Of a stretch of DNA of 7,182 nucleotides, positions 1 to 7,159 are shown in pieces. The stretch is taken from positions 1 through 7,182 of the forward strand of contig JAJDFU010000667.1 of the NCBI GenBank assembly GCA_020528935.1, in the 5' to 3' direction. The stretch comes from Saprospiraceae bacterium (GTDB lineage: Bacteria > Bacteroidota > Bacteroidia > Chitinophagales > Saprospiraceae). The notes below the pieces were generated by a model. The model saw only the letters and a program-made list of their open reading frames with translations. It was not told the DNA's origin and did not search any database. The position numbers were made by a program, and so were the translations under genes. Each line of letters starts with the position of its first letter. The stretch's first letter is position 1.

Positions 1-458
1 ACCATCTCTGGCGCAAGCCCGGCCAGGTGATCGACCTGCACGGCCTGGAGCAGATCCTGTGGCCCATCCACTGCGTACAGGGGAGCTTCGGCGCCGAATT
101 TGCCGGATCGCTGAACACCGGGGCTATCGAGCGGGTATTTCAAAAGGGAACCGATCCGGCCATCGACAGCTACAGTGCCTTCTACGACAATGGCCACCGC
201 AAATCGACCGGCCTGGCCGACTACCTGCGCGAGCAGCAGGTGGATACCCTCTACATCCTGGGCCTGGCTCAGGACTACTGCGTGAAATTCACCGTGCTGG
301 ATGCCCTTCGGGAAGGCTTTAAGACGTACCTTGTGACCGACGGCACCCGGCCGGTCGAGCTCCAAGCGGGCGACGGCGAAAAGGCCTTGGCCGAAATGCG
401 CAAACAGGGTGCCCATCTGCTGACCTCCAAGGAGGTGTTGACTCAAATTCAGAATTGA
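1..458 (+). CDS. pncA: Nicotinamidase PncA, 5'-truncated by the window edge
   Basis: Hydrolyses nicotinamide to nicotinate and ammonia in the cytoplasm, feeding the Preiss-Handler branch of NAD salvage. The frame is open from base 3, so the gene starts outside the window; the GTG at 27 is an internal valine, not a start. About 151 C-terminal residues are visible, against roughly 190-215 for the family. The isochorismatase-like fold is recognisable: WPIHCVQG holds the likely metal-ligand His (bases 69-71), QKGTD holds the catalytic Lys (144-146), and GLAQDYCVKFTVLDAL holds the nucleophilic Cys (279-281). SYSAFYDNGHRKSTGL is also typical. The catalytic Asp and the first Asp/His metal ligands would lie in the missing N-terminus. 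The C-terminal residues match the E. coli enzyme closely from memory. rocD starts 15 bases after the stop, so the two genes probably share a transcript. I see no damage within the visible part. Confidence 0.93.
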   Translation, partial: HLWRKPGQVIDLHGLEQILWPIHCVQGSFGAEFAGSLNTGAIERVFQKGTDPAIDSYSAFYDNGHRKSTGLADYLREQQVDTLYILGLAQDYCVKFTVLDALREGFKTYLVTDGTRPVELQAGDGEKALAEMRKQGAHLLTSKEVLTQIQN

Positions 459-473
459 AAACGACGATCTACT

Positions 474-1715
474 ATGCTCCAAGATACCCTCTCATCCGAA
501 GCGCTGATGCAACTGGAAGATCAGTACGGCGCTAAAAACTACCATCCCTTGCCCGTAGTGCTTTCCAAGGGGGAAGGGGTCTTTCTCTGGGATGCAGAAG
601 GCAAGAAGTACTTCGATTTTCTGGCGGCGTATTCGGCCGTGAACCAGGGGCACTGCCACCCGCGCATCGTCAACGCCCTGGTGGAGCAGGCTCACAAGCT
701 CACCCTCACTTCCCGGGCCTTCTTCAACGACGTGCTGGGGCCCTACGAAAAGTTCATCACCGAGTACTTCGGTTACGATCGCGTGCTACCCATGAATACG
801 GGCGTGGAAGGAGGCGAGACCGCCGTAAAGGTATGTCGCAAATGGGCCTACGAGGTCAAAGGCATACCCACCAACCAGGCCAAGATCATTTTCGTGACCG
901 GCAACTTCTGGGGGCGCACCCTGGCCGCTATTTCCTCGTCGACCAGCAGCAAGAGCACCAAAAACTTCGGGCCCTACATGCCGGGCTACGAGATCATCCC
1001 CTACAACGATATTGATGCCCTGCACGATGCACTCCAGGACCCGCACGTGGCCGGCTTCATGGTAGAGCCCATACAGGGCGAAGCCGGCGTAGTGGTGCCC
1101 GACGAAGACTACCTGCCCAAGGCCTACGAGCTTTGCCGCTCGCACAACGTGCTCTTCATCGCCGACGAAGTGCAGACGGGCATTGCCCGCACCGGCAAGC
1201 GACTGGCCTGCGATCACCACGGCTTCCGGCCCGACATTCTCATCCTGGGCAAAGCCCTCTCCGGCGGCGTGCTGCCGGTATCGGCCGTGCTGAGCAGCGA
1301 CGAGATCATGCTCACCATTCAGCCCGGCGAGCACGGCTCCACCTTCGGCGGCAACCCGCTGGCCTGTGCAGTAGCTCAGGAAGCCTTGAAGGTGGTGGAG
1401 GACGAAAAGCTGGCCGACAATGCTGCCTACCTGGGCGAGATCTTCCGGGAGCGAATCCGGAAAAACCTGGTGGACAAGAGCGATCTGGTGAAGCTGGTGC
1501 GCGGCAAAGGGCTGCTCAATGCCGTTGTGATCAACGAACACGAAGACAGCCCGACGGCCTGGAACTTATGCCTGCAGATGGCCGAGAACGGCCTGCTGGC
1601 CAAGCCCACCCACGGCAACATCATCCGCTTTGCGCCGCCCCTCGTCATCACCGAAGACCAGCTGCACAGCTGCTGCGACATCATCGAACGGACCATTCTC
1701 TCCTACAAGGAGTAG
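474..1715 (+). CDS. rocD: Ornithine--oxo-acid aminotransferase (ornithine delta-aminotransferase)
   Basis: A cytoplasmic class-III PLP aminotransferase that moves the delta-amino group of ornithine to 2-oxoglutarate. It gives glutamate and glutamate-semialdehyde/pyrroline-5-carboxylate, linking arginine/ornithine breakdown to proline and glutamate. The 413 residues are the full family length without the animal mitochondrial presequence. Landmarks align with human OAT at a constant offset of 32: substrate-binding Tyr23 (NYHPLP) and Tyr53 (AYSAVNQGH), Arg148 (FWGRTL), Glu203 (EPIQGEAG), Asp231 (DEVQTG, pyridine nitrogen) and the PLP Schiff-base Lys260 (LGKALSGG, bases 1251-1253). TFGGNP (290-295) and GLLAKPTHG near the C-terminus are also kept. 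Keeping Tyr55/Tyr85/Arg180/Glu235 equivalents favours ornithine over acetylornithine or GABA substrates. ATG 474 is chosen because Met12 would cut the N-terminal helix. There is no convincing Shine-Dalgarno, which is common in Bacteroidota. It lies 15 bases after pncA. Confidence 0.96.
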   Translation: MLQDTLSSEALMQLEDQYGAKNYHPLPVVLSKGEGVFLWDAEGKKYFDFLAAYSAVNQGHCHPRIVNALVEQAHKLTLTSRAFFNDVLGPYEKFITEYFGYDRVLPMNTGVEGGETAVKVCRKWAYEVKGIPTNQAKIIFVTGNFWGRTLAAISSSTSSKSTKNFGPYMPGYEIIPYNDIDALHDALQDPHVAGFMVEPIQGEAGVVVPDEDYLPKAYELCRSHNVLFIADEVQTGIARTGKRLACDHHGFRPDILILGKALSGGVLPVSAVLSSDEIMLTIQPGEHGSTFGGNPLACAVAQEALKVVEDEKLADNAAYLGEIFRERIRKNLVDKSDLVKLVRGKGLLNAVVINEHEDSPTAWNLCLQMAENGLLAKPTHGNIIRFAPPLVITEDQLHSCCDIIERTILSYKE

Positions 1716-1870
1716 GCCGTATGGGCCGGCGAAAGATCCAGTATGAAGGCTTTTTTTATTTTTGGTTTCAGCAAGCTCCGGCATACCGGGGCCTGCCGAA
1801 ATAGTACGGGCGGCCTGCAATAAGCGGGCCGGGCGCACGGTTAAAAGTATCGCCACAACACAGAAGCCCT
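1716..1870 (+). promoter_or_regulatory. Intergenic region with a possible Bacteroidota -7 element upstream of the TPR/barrel unit
   Basis: This gap separates the pncA-rocD pair from the TPR gene. It contains a T-rich tract whose bases 1757-1764 read TATTTTTG, an exact fit to the Bacteroidota -7 consensus TAnnTTTG. No TTTG -33 box is present 19-21 bases upstream, so the promoter call is only partial. Transcription starting here would leave a leader of about 100 bases. The GC-rich part (about 1778-1840) can form small hairpins, for example CGGCA 1779-1783 with TGCCG 1794-1798. None is long enough to call a riboswitch or terminator. Confidence 0.3.
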
Positions 1871-4800
1871 ATGGTGGTTCAACACGCGACTCGAATCCTC
1901 TTCGCTCTTTTCCTTTTTTCCTTCACCGCGCACGCCCAACAAACGGCCTACTACACCGAGGCCTTGCGCTTTTACAAGCGCGGGGTCACGTTTTTCGACC
2001 AGGGTATTTTCGGCAAGGCCCAGGACGAGTTTCACAAAGCCGTGGACTTGCTGGAGCCCGTCAATGAGCCGCGCTCCGAACTGCTGCGCAACCGGGCCGA
2101 GCTGGGCATTGCCCGCTGCGCCATCCGCCTGGACCAGGGCGAAAGCGCGGTGCTGACCCTCAACTTCGTGCGCGAACACAGCCCCGAACCGCTGGCCGAC
2201 GAAGCCCTGGTGGAGATCGGCAACTACTATTTCGACGAGCGGCAATACGACAAAGCACTGGCCTTTTACGAGCGGGTGCCGTTCAGCAGTCTTCCCGGCA
2301 AGCAAAAGGACGAACTCCACTTCAAGATGGGTTATGCCCATTTCGTGGACAAGGAATTTGACGAGGCCAAAGGCCACTTTGTAGAGATCAAAGACCAGAA
2401 GAACGAGTATTACTACCCCACCAACTACTATCTGGGGCTCTGCTATTTTTTCGAAGGCAATTACGAGAACGCCATTGAGTGCTTTCGGGCAGTCGAATCT
2501 TCGGGGCAATTCGACGATTTCGTACCGTATTATACTGCGCAGATCTACTTTGCCATGCGGCGCTACGACGATCTGATCCAATACGCCGAGCCGCGCCTGC
2601 AGCGCAGCGCCTCCCTGCGCAACCGGAACGAGATCATGGGCCTGCTCGGGCAGGCGCATTTCGAAAAGGGCAACTACAACAAAGCGCTGCCCCTGCTGGA
2701 GAACTATGCCGAAAACGCGGACAAGCTCCGGGAAGAGGAGCTCTATCAGCTGGGCTTCGCAAACTACCAGAATGGCCGCTATGACAAGGCCATCCCCTAC
2801 TTTCGCGAGCTGGCAACCGCCGAATCGGCCATCGGGCAGTCGGGCATGTTCTACCTCGCCGATTCCTACCTGCGCCTGGGCGACCGCAACAATGCCCGCA
2901 TCGCTATGGCCGAAGCCAAGCGCAGGAACTTTGACCCGCGCCTTACCGAGGAAGCCACCTTCAACTACGGCAAGTTGAGCTATGAGCTGGGCTCGCCTTA
3001 CGAGGCGATCTCGGCCTTTCGCAGCATCCCCCCAAACTCCCCGTACTACGGCCAGGCCCAAATGATGATGAGCGAGGTGCTCCTCACCTTCCGCGACTAC
3101 GAGCAGGGGCTGAATATCCTGGAAAACATGCAGCCCCGCACCCCACAGATGAATGCCACCTACCAGAAGCTCAGCCTGTATCGGGCCTATCAACTGCTGC
3201 AGGAAGGCAAAAACATAGAGGCGAAAAAAATGCTCCTGCAGTCGGTGAACAGCGCCGCAGATGCCACAGCCAAAGCCGAGGCCCTGTACTGGCTGGGTGA
3301 CATCAGCTACCGGGAAGGCCGCTATGACGAAAGCATCAACTACCTCAATCAGCACCTCAATTTCGCCTCGACCCTGGGCGGCCTGCCCGACGAGAGCTCG
3401 GTGTATATGAGCAACTACCTGCTGGGGTACAACTACCTCAAAAAAGAGGACTTCGGAACGGCTACCCGGTACTTTCAGGAGGCCGTCAACGGCATACAGC
3501 GCAATCGCGGGTTCATCCGCAACGAGCGCATCCAGCAACAGGTGCTTGGCGACGCTACCCTGCGGGCCGGCGACAGCTACTTCAAGCGCAATCAGTACGC
3601 GGATGCCCTGCGTTTTTACGATGCAGCCATTCAACAGCGCCACGCCGGTTATGTATATGCGCTTTACCAAAAGGGCATCATCCAGGGCCTGCAAGGCCAA
3701 GACACGGAGAAGATCCTGTCCATGGAGCGCATCACGCAGCAATTCTCCGACACGGAATGGGCCGACGACGCCCTCTTCCAACTGGGAAGCACCTACCAGG
3801 AAATGGGCCGCCTGCAGCTGGCCGATGCCCCCCTGGAGCAACTCATTTCCAGGTACCGCACCTCCTCTGATCTGGTGAACGAATCCCTCATCAAACTGGG
3901 GCTGATCAGCTACAACCAGGGGCAGACCGAGCGCGCCATCAACTACTACAAGCAGGTGTTCTCCAACAACCCGACCCCCGGCGAGTCCAAGCTGGCGCTG
4001 GAGGCCCTCGAAGAGATCTACGTCAAAGACCTCAGCGATCCGGGCAGTTACTTTGCCTTTCTGGAAACCCTGCCCGGTTACGACGCCAACACCCTCTCCC
4101 GGGACTCGGTCAGCTTTCGCTCGGCGGAATTTCAGTTTGAAAACGGCCAGTACCAGCAGGCCGTCGGGGCCTACACCAATTACCTGCAGCAGTTTCCCAA
4201 CGGCCGTTACAGCCTCACGGCCCATTACCACCGGGGCGAATCCTACAGCGTGCTGGGGCAATACAGCCAGGCGCTGCAAGATTACCAGACGGTCGTCAAT
4301 GCCGGCCCCAGCAACTACTACCTGAAAGCCCTGGAGAAATCCGCTATCATCGCCTACAACCACGAACAGAACTTCCAGCTGGCTTACGACCTGTACGAAC
4401 AAATGGTGCAGGCGGCCCAGCAGGAAGACCTCAGATTCGAAGCCCAGCTGGGTGCCCTGCGCAGTGCGTATCGCCTGGGCAATGGCAGTGCCGTAATGGA
4501 ATTGTCCAACAAGGTGGCCAACAACCCGAGAGCCTCCGAGCTGCAGGCCGCCTCCGCCTATTTTTACCAGGGCAAAATGGCCTACGATCAGCGCAACTAC
4601 GACATAGCCCTGCGAGCCTTCGAACAGGTGAAGCGACTGAGCGACAACGAACAGACCGCAGAGGCCCGCTACCTGGAAGCAGAGACCTACTACCAGAAAC
4701 GCAACCTTCAGAAGGCCAGACAGTTGTGCCTGAATGCCAACAAAGAAAGCTCAGCCTATCCCTTCTGGGTGGCCAAGAGCGTTCTGCTCCTGGCAGAGAT

Positions 4801-4999
4801 CATGGCCGAGCAGGGGGATCTGCTAAACGCGCGCGCCGCCCTGGAAGCCCTAATCGAAAACTACCAGGGCGATCAGGCGCTGATCAATCAGGCGCGGGCG
4901 AGCCTGGAGCAGCTCAATCAGCAGATAGGCAGCGGCAGCCGCCGGGAGACGGGGGAAACTGCCGGTTTCATGCAGCCCGCCGAAGATAACCGCCCCTAA
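1871..4999 (+). CDS. Large exported TPR-repeat protein, Bacteroidota type
   Basis: A 1042-residue secreted protein made almost entirely of tetratricopeptide-like helical hairpins. The N-terminus is a clear Sec signal peptide: basic residue at 8, hydrophobic core at about 9-20, and likely cleavage after AHA at residue 22. I see no lipobox Cys. From about residue 27 to 1015 there are roughly 18-20 TPR-like units with the usual LG..Y...G.Y..A...F pattern, for example about 112-136, 148-170, 185-207, 288-313, 468-494, 633-658, 673-697, 748-773, 785-809 and 895-920. The segment near 670-790 (NQGQTERAINYYKQVF, later YLQQFPNGRYSLTAHYHRGE) resembles a family of about 1000-residue TPR proteins I remember from many Bacteroidota. 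The last 25 residues are polar and probably disordered. TPR arrays bind proteins, so a periplasmic scaffold is likely. A barrel gene follows after 23 bases, suggesting a shared complex. No enzymatic domain is visible and the specific function is unknown. Confidence 0.85.
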   Translation: MVVQHATRILFALFLFSFTAHAQQTAYYTEALRFYKRGVTFFDQGIFGKAQDEFHKAVDLLEPVNEPRSELLRNRAELGIARCAIRLDQGESAVLTLNFVREHSPEPLADEALVEIGNYYFDERQYDKALAFYERVPFSSLPGKQKDELHFKMGYAHFVDKEFDEAKGHFVEIKDQKNEYYYPTNYYLGLCYFFEGNYENAIECFRAVESSGQFDDFVPYYTAQIYFAMRRYDDLIQYAEPRLQRSASLRNRNEIMGLLGQAHFEKGNYNKALPLLENYAENADKLREEELYQLGFANYQNGRYDKAIPYFRELATAESAIGQSGMFYLADSYLRLGDRNNARIAMAEAKRRNFDPRLTEEATFNYGKLSYELGSPYEAISAFRSIPPNSPYYGQAQMMMSEVLLTFRDYEQGLNILENMQPRTPQMNATYQKLSLYRAYQLLQEGKNIEAKKMLLQSVNSAADATAKAEALYWLGDISYREGRYDESINYLNQHLNFASTLGGLPDESSVYMSNYLLGYNYLKKEDFGTATRYFQEAVNGIQRNRGFIRNERIQQQVLGDATLRAGDSYFKRNQYADALRFYDAAIQQRHAGYVYALYQKGIIQGLQGQDTEKILSMERITQQFSDTEWADDALFQLGSTYQEMGRLQLADAPLEQLISRYRTSSDLVNESLIKLGLISYNQGQTERAINYYKQVFSNNPTPGESKLALEALEEIYVKDLSDPGSYFAFLETLPGYDANTLSRDSVSFRSAEFQFENGQYQQAVGAYTNYLQQFPNGRYSLTAHYHRGESYSVLGQYSQALQDYQTVVNAGPSNYYLKALEKSAIIAYNHEQNFQLAYDLYEQMVQAAQQEDLRFEAQLGALRSAYRLGNGSAVMELSNKVANNPRASELQAASAYFYQGKMAYDQRNYDIALRAFEQVKRLSDNEQTAEARYLEAETYYQKRNLQKARQLCLNANKESSAYPFWVAKSVLLLAEIMAEQGDLLNARAALEALIENYQGDQALINQARASLEQLNQQIGSGSRRETGETAGFMQPAEDNRP

Positions 5000-5022
5000 C
5001 CCGGAGACCCAATACCAACGTG

Positions 5023-6678
5023 ATGAAAAACGCAAGCCTTATGTCTTTCCAGTCGGTTGTCCTGATGACCCTTCTTTTTTTGGGCAGCAGCCTGATGCTG
5101 CACGCCCAGCCGGCCGAGCAGGTGGATGTGGTCAAGCAGTTCAACGCGCGACTGGCCGAAGCCGAACGCGTCATGGTCAATCCGGAGCTGCCGCCCCTGG
5201 ATACGATCGACAAACGCCTGCAGTACGACATCCGGGCCCAACCTATGGATGTGAAGTACCTGCCGCCGCGCATCCGCCCCCTCAGCCTGAGGCGGGAAGA
5301 ACCCGATCCCAGCTACAGCGGTCAGCTGCGCGTGGGCGGAGGTGCCCCGCGCGCAGTATACGTAGAGGGGTCCTACCACCTCAACACCTCTGAACGCTTC
5401 ACGCTGGGGCTGGATGCCTTGCATCACTCCTTCAACAACACCAACAATGTGGAGAACATGATCACGGCGGAGAACGAGTACAAACTGCACGGCACGTACT
5501 TCGCCGAGCAGGGTTTTGCCGTGAATGCCCATGCAGGTTACGAGCTGGACTTCTTCCACTTTTACGGCTACAACAAAGTGGCCGAGGATTTTGGGCGGGC
5601 ACTCAGCTACAATAAAAACGAGGTCAAGCAGCGCTTCTCCAACGTCACGGGAGGCTTCGAGATCTTCAATGCCGCCCGTACCGAGGCGGATTTCGATTAC
5701 CGGGCCGCCCTGGACATGTACTTCCTGAATGATTTTTACAACTCGCGGGAGAACGCCTTCGACATCCAGCTGGAGGGTACCAAGTGGTTCAACGACCGCC
5801 ACCCCCTGCGGGTACTGCTGCGCACCGATTTCACGGGCTTCAGGGACACGGCCAGACAAAACCTGAACAACATCTTCTTGCACCCCACCTTTACCTTTCA
5901 CCAGGATATCTGGCGGCTTAAGGTGGGCGTCAACCTGGCCAATAACGACGACGAGTTCTTCTTCTTTCCGGATGTGGAGTTCATGGTGCAACTGGGCACC
6001 AGCGTGCTGTCCCTGTTCGGTGGAGCCGACGGCACCCTGCAGAAAAACGACTTTCGCGCCCTCACGGCTTACAATCCCTTTATCAACTCGGAAGTGGACA
6101 TCCGAAACAGCAGATACTACCGCCTCTACGGCGGTGTAGCCGGAGAGTTCCTGGGCGTAACCTACCGGGGAGAGGTATCGTACAAGAACGTGAACAACCT
6201 GGCCCTTTTCATCAACGATTACGACTTCAGCTCGGACACCATACCCCGCTTCGACGTCCTGTACGACGATGCCAACCTGATCACTTTTCAGTTGAGCGCC
6301 ATGGTGCCGCTGTTCAAAAACTTCGAGCTGTCCGGAATGATCTCCCAGATCATTTACACTATGGACCGGGAGGACAAGCCCTGGCACCTTCCGTCCTTTA
6401 CGGTAAATGCCGGCGCCCGCTACCGCATGTTCAACGAACAGCTCCTCCTGCACGCGGATTTCTACCTGCAGAACGGGGTGCCCTACCTGACCCGCGAGGG
6501 CGACGACGCCAACCTGAACGCCCTGTTGGACCTGAGCGTAGGGGCCGAGTTCTACTTCCTGGAAAACCTGGGCGCCTTCGCGCATGTGAACAACCTGCTG
6601 TCCAACCGGCGGGAACGCTGGAACTACTATCCGGTGCTGGGCACCAACTTCCGGGTCGGGCTTTCCGCACGGCTCTAA
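5023..6678 (+). CDS. Plug-less TonB-receptor-like outer-membrane beta-barrel protein
   Basis: A 551-residue predicted outer-membrane protein. ATG 5023 is preferred over the in-frame GTG immediately before it at 5020. The signal peptide covers about residues 1-28 (hydrophobic 11-25, cleavage after LHA). Residues about 29-92 form a non-barrel, proline-rich segment (ELPPLDTID, YDIRAQPMDVKYLPPRIRP). From about 97 on, alternating polar/aromatic strands with Asn/Asp-rich turns run to the C-terminus, as in a beta-barrel. The end (FAHVNNLLSNRRERWNYYP, then GTNFRVGLSARL) matches the last strands of Bacteroidota TonB-dependent receptors, where NNLLN...R...W..YP.. is common. The roughly 120-residue plug domain is absent and the length is below that of true receptors, so active TonB-driven import is uncertain; a VDVVKQF stretch after the signal peptide only weakly resembles a TonB box. 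It follows the TPR gene by 23 bases and is probably co-transcribed. It could be a porin, an anchor for the TPR protein, or a secretion/assembly component. Confidence 0.82.
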   Translation: MKNASLMSFQSVVLMTLLFLGSSLMLHAQPAEQVDVVKQFNARLAEAERVMVNPELPPLDTIDKRLQYDIRAQPMDVKYLPPRIRPLSLRREEPDPSYSGQLRVGGGAPRAVYVEGSYHLNTSERFTLGLDALHHSFNNTNNVENMITAENEYKLHGTYFAEQGFAVNAHAGYELDFFHFYGYNKVAEDFGRALSYNKNEVKQRFSNVTGGFEIFNAARTEADFDYRAALDMYFLNDFYNSRENAFDIQLEGTKWFNDRHPLRVLLRTDFTGFRDTARQNLNNIFLHPTFTFHQDIWRLKVGVNLANNDDEFFFFPDVEFMVQLGTSVLSLFGGADGTLQKNDFRALTAYNPFINSEVDIRNSRYYRLYGGVAGEFLGVTYRGEVSYKNVNNLALFINDYDFSSDTIPRFDVLYDDANLITFQLSAMVPLFKNFELSGMISQIIYTMDREDKPWHLPSFTVNAGARYRMFNEQLLLHADFYLQNGVPYLTREGDDANLNALLDLSVGAEFYFLENLGAFAHVNNLLSNRRERWNYYPVLGTNFRVGLSARL

Positions 6679-6750
6679 TACCGGGCCGTTGCCCCCTGAT
6701 CATGCATTCTAAAAAGCCGAAGGTTTTGCAGCTTATCGGACCGCGCTGCC

Positions 6751-6787
6751 TTTGAAGTTTTGGCGAAAAGCCCTACCTTAAAGAGGC
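6751..6787 (+). promoter_or_regulatory. Candidate Bacteroidota-type promoter for the small DNA-binding protein gene
   Basis: TTTG at 6751-6754 could be the -33 box. After a 19-base spacer, TACCTTAA at 6774-6781 matches TAnnTT but lacks the final TG of TAnnTTTG. The spacing is right for the Bacteroidota sigma-A consensus. The region is more AT-rich than the flanking genes. Transcription would begin near 6787, leaving a leader of about 40 bases. This is a pattern match only. Confidence 0.35.
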
Positions 6788-6800
6788 TAAAGATTCTCTT
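6779..6800 (+). repeat. TAAAGA direct repeat and small leader hairpin
   Basis: TAAAGA occurs at 6779-6784 and again at 6788-6793, nine bases apart. Overlapping it, AAGAG (6781-6785) can pair with CTCTT (6796-6800), with a possible G-U pair inside. It sits over the -7 box and predicted transcript start of the downstream gene, where an operator would be placed. It is short enough to be chance. Confidence 0.25.
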
Positions 6801-6819
6801 CCATTCGATAACCAAAATC

Positions 6820-6824
6820 AGGAG
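6820..6824 (+). promoter_or_regulatory. AGGAG ribosome binding site
   Basis: AGGAG lies three bases before ATG 6828. It is the only clear Shine-Dalgarno-like sequence before a start in this window, though the spacing is tighter than the usual 5-9 bases. It supports ATG 6828 as the start. Confidence 0.45.
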
Positions 6825-6827
6825 ATT

Positions 6828-7088
6828 ATGAAGATTACCTTCAATGAGCTGCGCGAAATCAAGCACCAGCTCCCCACCGGCAGCGTTTCCCGCATTGCCG
6901 AAGCACTCAAACTGGAAGAACAGACCGTACGCAACTACTTCGGTGCCAACAAATACGAGGAAGGCGATGTCGTGAACCGGCACGTCACGCCCGGTCCCAA
7001 CGGCGGTATCGTGGACCTGGACCGCACCGATATTCTGGACATGGCCCGTCAGATCATTGAGGAAGAGAAGGTAAACCCGACCGTGTAG
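6828..7088 (+). CDS. Small helix-turn-helix DNA-binding protein, function unassigned
   Basis: An 86-residue, probably cytoplasmic protein. Residues about 18-42 look like a helix-turn-helix: VSRIAEALKL (20-29) as the first helix, then EEQTVRNYFG (30-39) as the recognition helix, much like the 'IA..L.....TVRN..' pattern of LacI/MerR-like or sigma-like DNA-binding heads. A Gly/Pro-rich turn (TPGPNGGIVDLD, 54-65) follows, probably a short beta hairpin, then a C-terminal helix (69-81). There is no signal peptide or membrane segment. Proteins of about this size and pattern are, as I recall, widespread in Bacteroidota and usually annotated only as DNA-binding or hypothetical. With no sensor domain it may be an autoregulator or a nucleoid-associated factor; both are guesses. 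The start is supported by AGGAG upstream. It has its own candidate promoter and a strong terminator 27 bases downstream, so it is likely monocistronic. Confidence 0.85.
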   Translation: MKITFNELREIKHQLPTGSVSRIAEALKLEEQTVRNYFGANKYEEGDVVNRHVTPGPNGGIVDLDRTDILDMARQIIEEEKVNPTV

Positions 7089-7115
7089 CAGATGTAATTC
7101 ATACTAAAGATCCAG

Positions 7116-7159
7116 AAAAACGGGAATAGCTCAACCTGCAGCTGTTCCCGTTTTTTTTT
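7116..7159 (+). terminator. Strong intrinsic (Rho-independent) terminator
   Basis: A 16-base stem pairs 7116-7131 (AAAAACGGGAATAGCT) with 7140-7155 (AGCTGTTCCCGTTTTT), with a single G-U wobble at 7127/7144. The loop is eight bases (7132-7139) and nine T residues run from 7151 to 7159. It ends the transcript of the 86-residue protein. Because the stem begins with five A residues, it could also work weakly for a convergent transcript entering from the right. Confidence 0.93.

Noticed and set aside
1702..1757. Possible terminator after rocD (hairpins CCTAC/GTAGG 1702-1716 or GGCC/GGCC 1715-1727, with T-run 1751-1757)
   Set aside because: The stems are only 4-5 bases and the T-run begins over 20 bases later, so the arrangement is not a standard intrinsic terminator.
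1133..1804. 223-residue + frame overlapping rocD and running into the gap
   Set aside because: The translation is Arg/Ala/Pro/His-rich, as expected from a GC-rich gene read out of frame, and almost all of it lies within the well-supported rocD.
1841..4402. 853-residue open frame on the - strand opposite the TPR gene
   Set aside because: It uses the same triplets as the TPR gene, so it is the direct result of absent TTA/CTA/TCA codons. Its translation is a Val/Gly/Leu-rich run with no recognisable domain, while the + strand gives a signal peptide and clear TPRs.
5020..5022. GTG as start codon of the barrel gene
   Set aside because: ATG follows directly at 5023; the GTG adds one residue and no better ribosome binding site, so ATG is the simpler choice.
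4996..6585. 529-residue open frame on the - strand opposite the barrel gene
   Set aside because: Same codon-bias shadow; no domain signature, and the + strand product has a signal peptide and typical barrel C-terminus.
6683..6694. GGGC-CGTT-GCCC hairpin just after the barrel gene
   Set aside because: Only four base pairs and no T-run follows, so it cannot be called a terminator for the envelope unit.
6675..6983. 102-residue - strand frame covering the gap and the HTH gene start
   Set aside because: It uses the same triplets as the HTH gene, has no recognisable domain, and would overlap a well-formed gene with a ribosome binding site.
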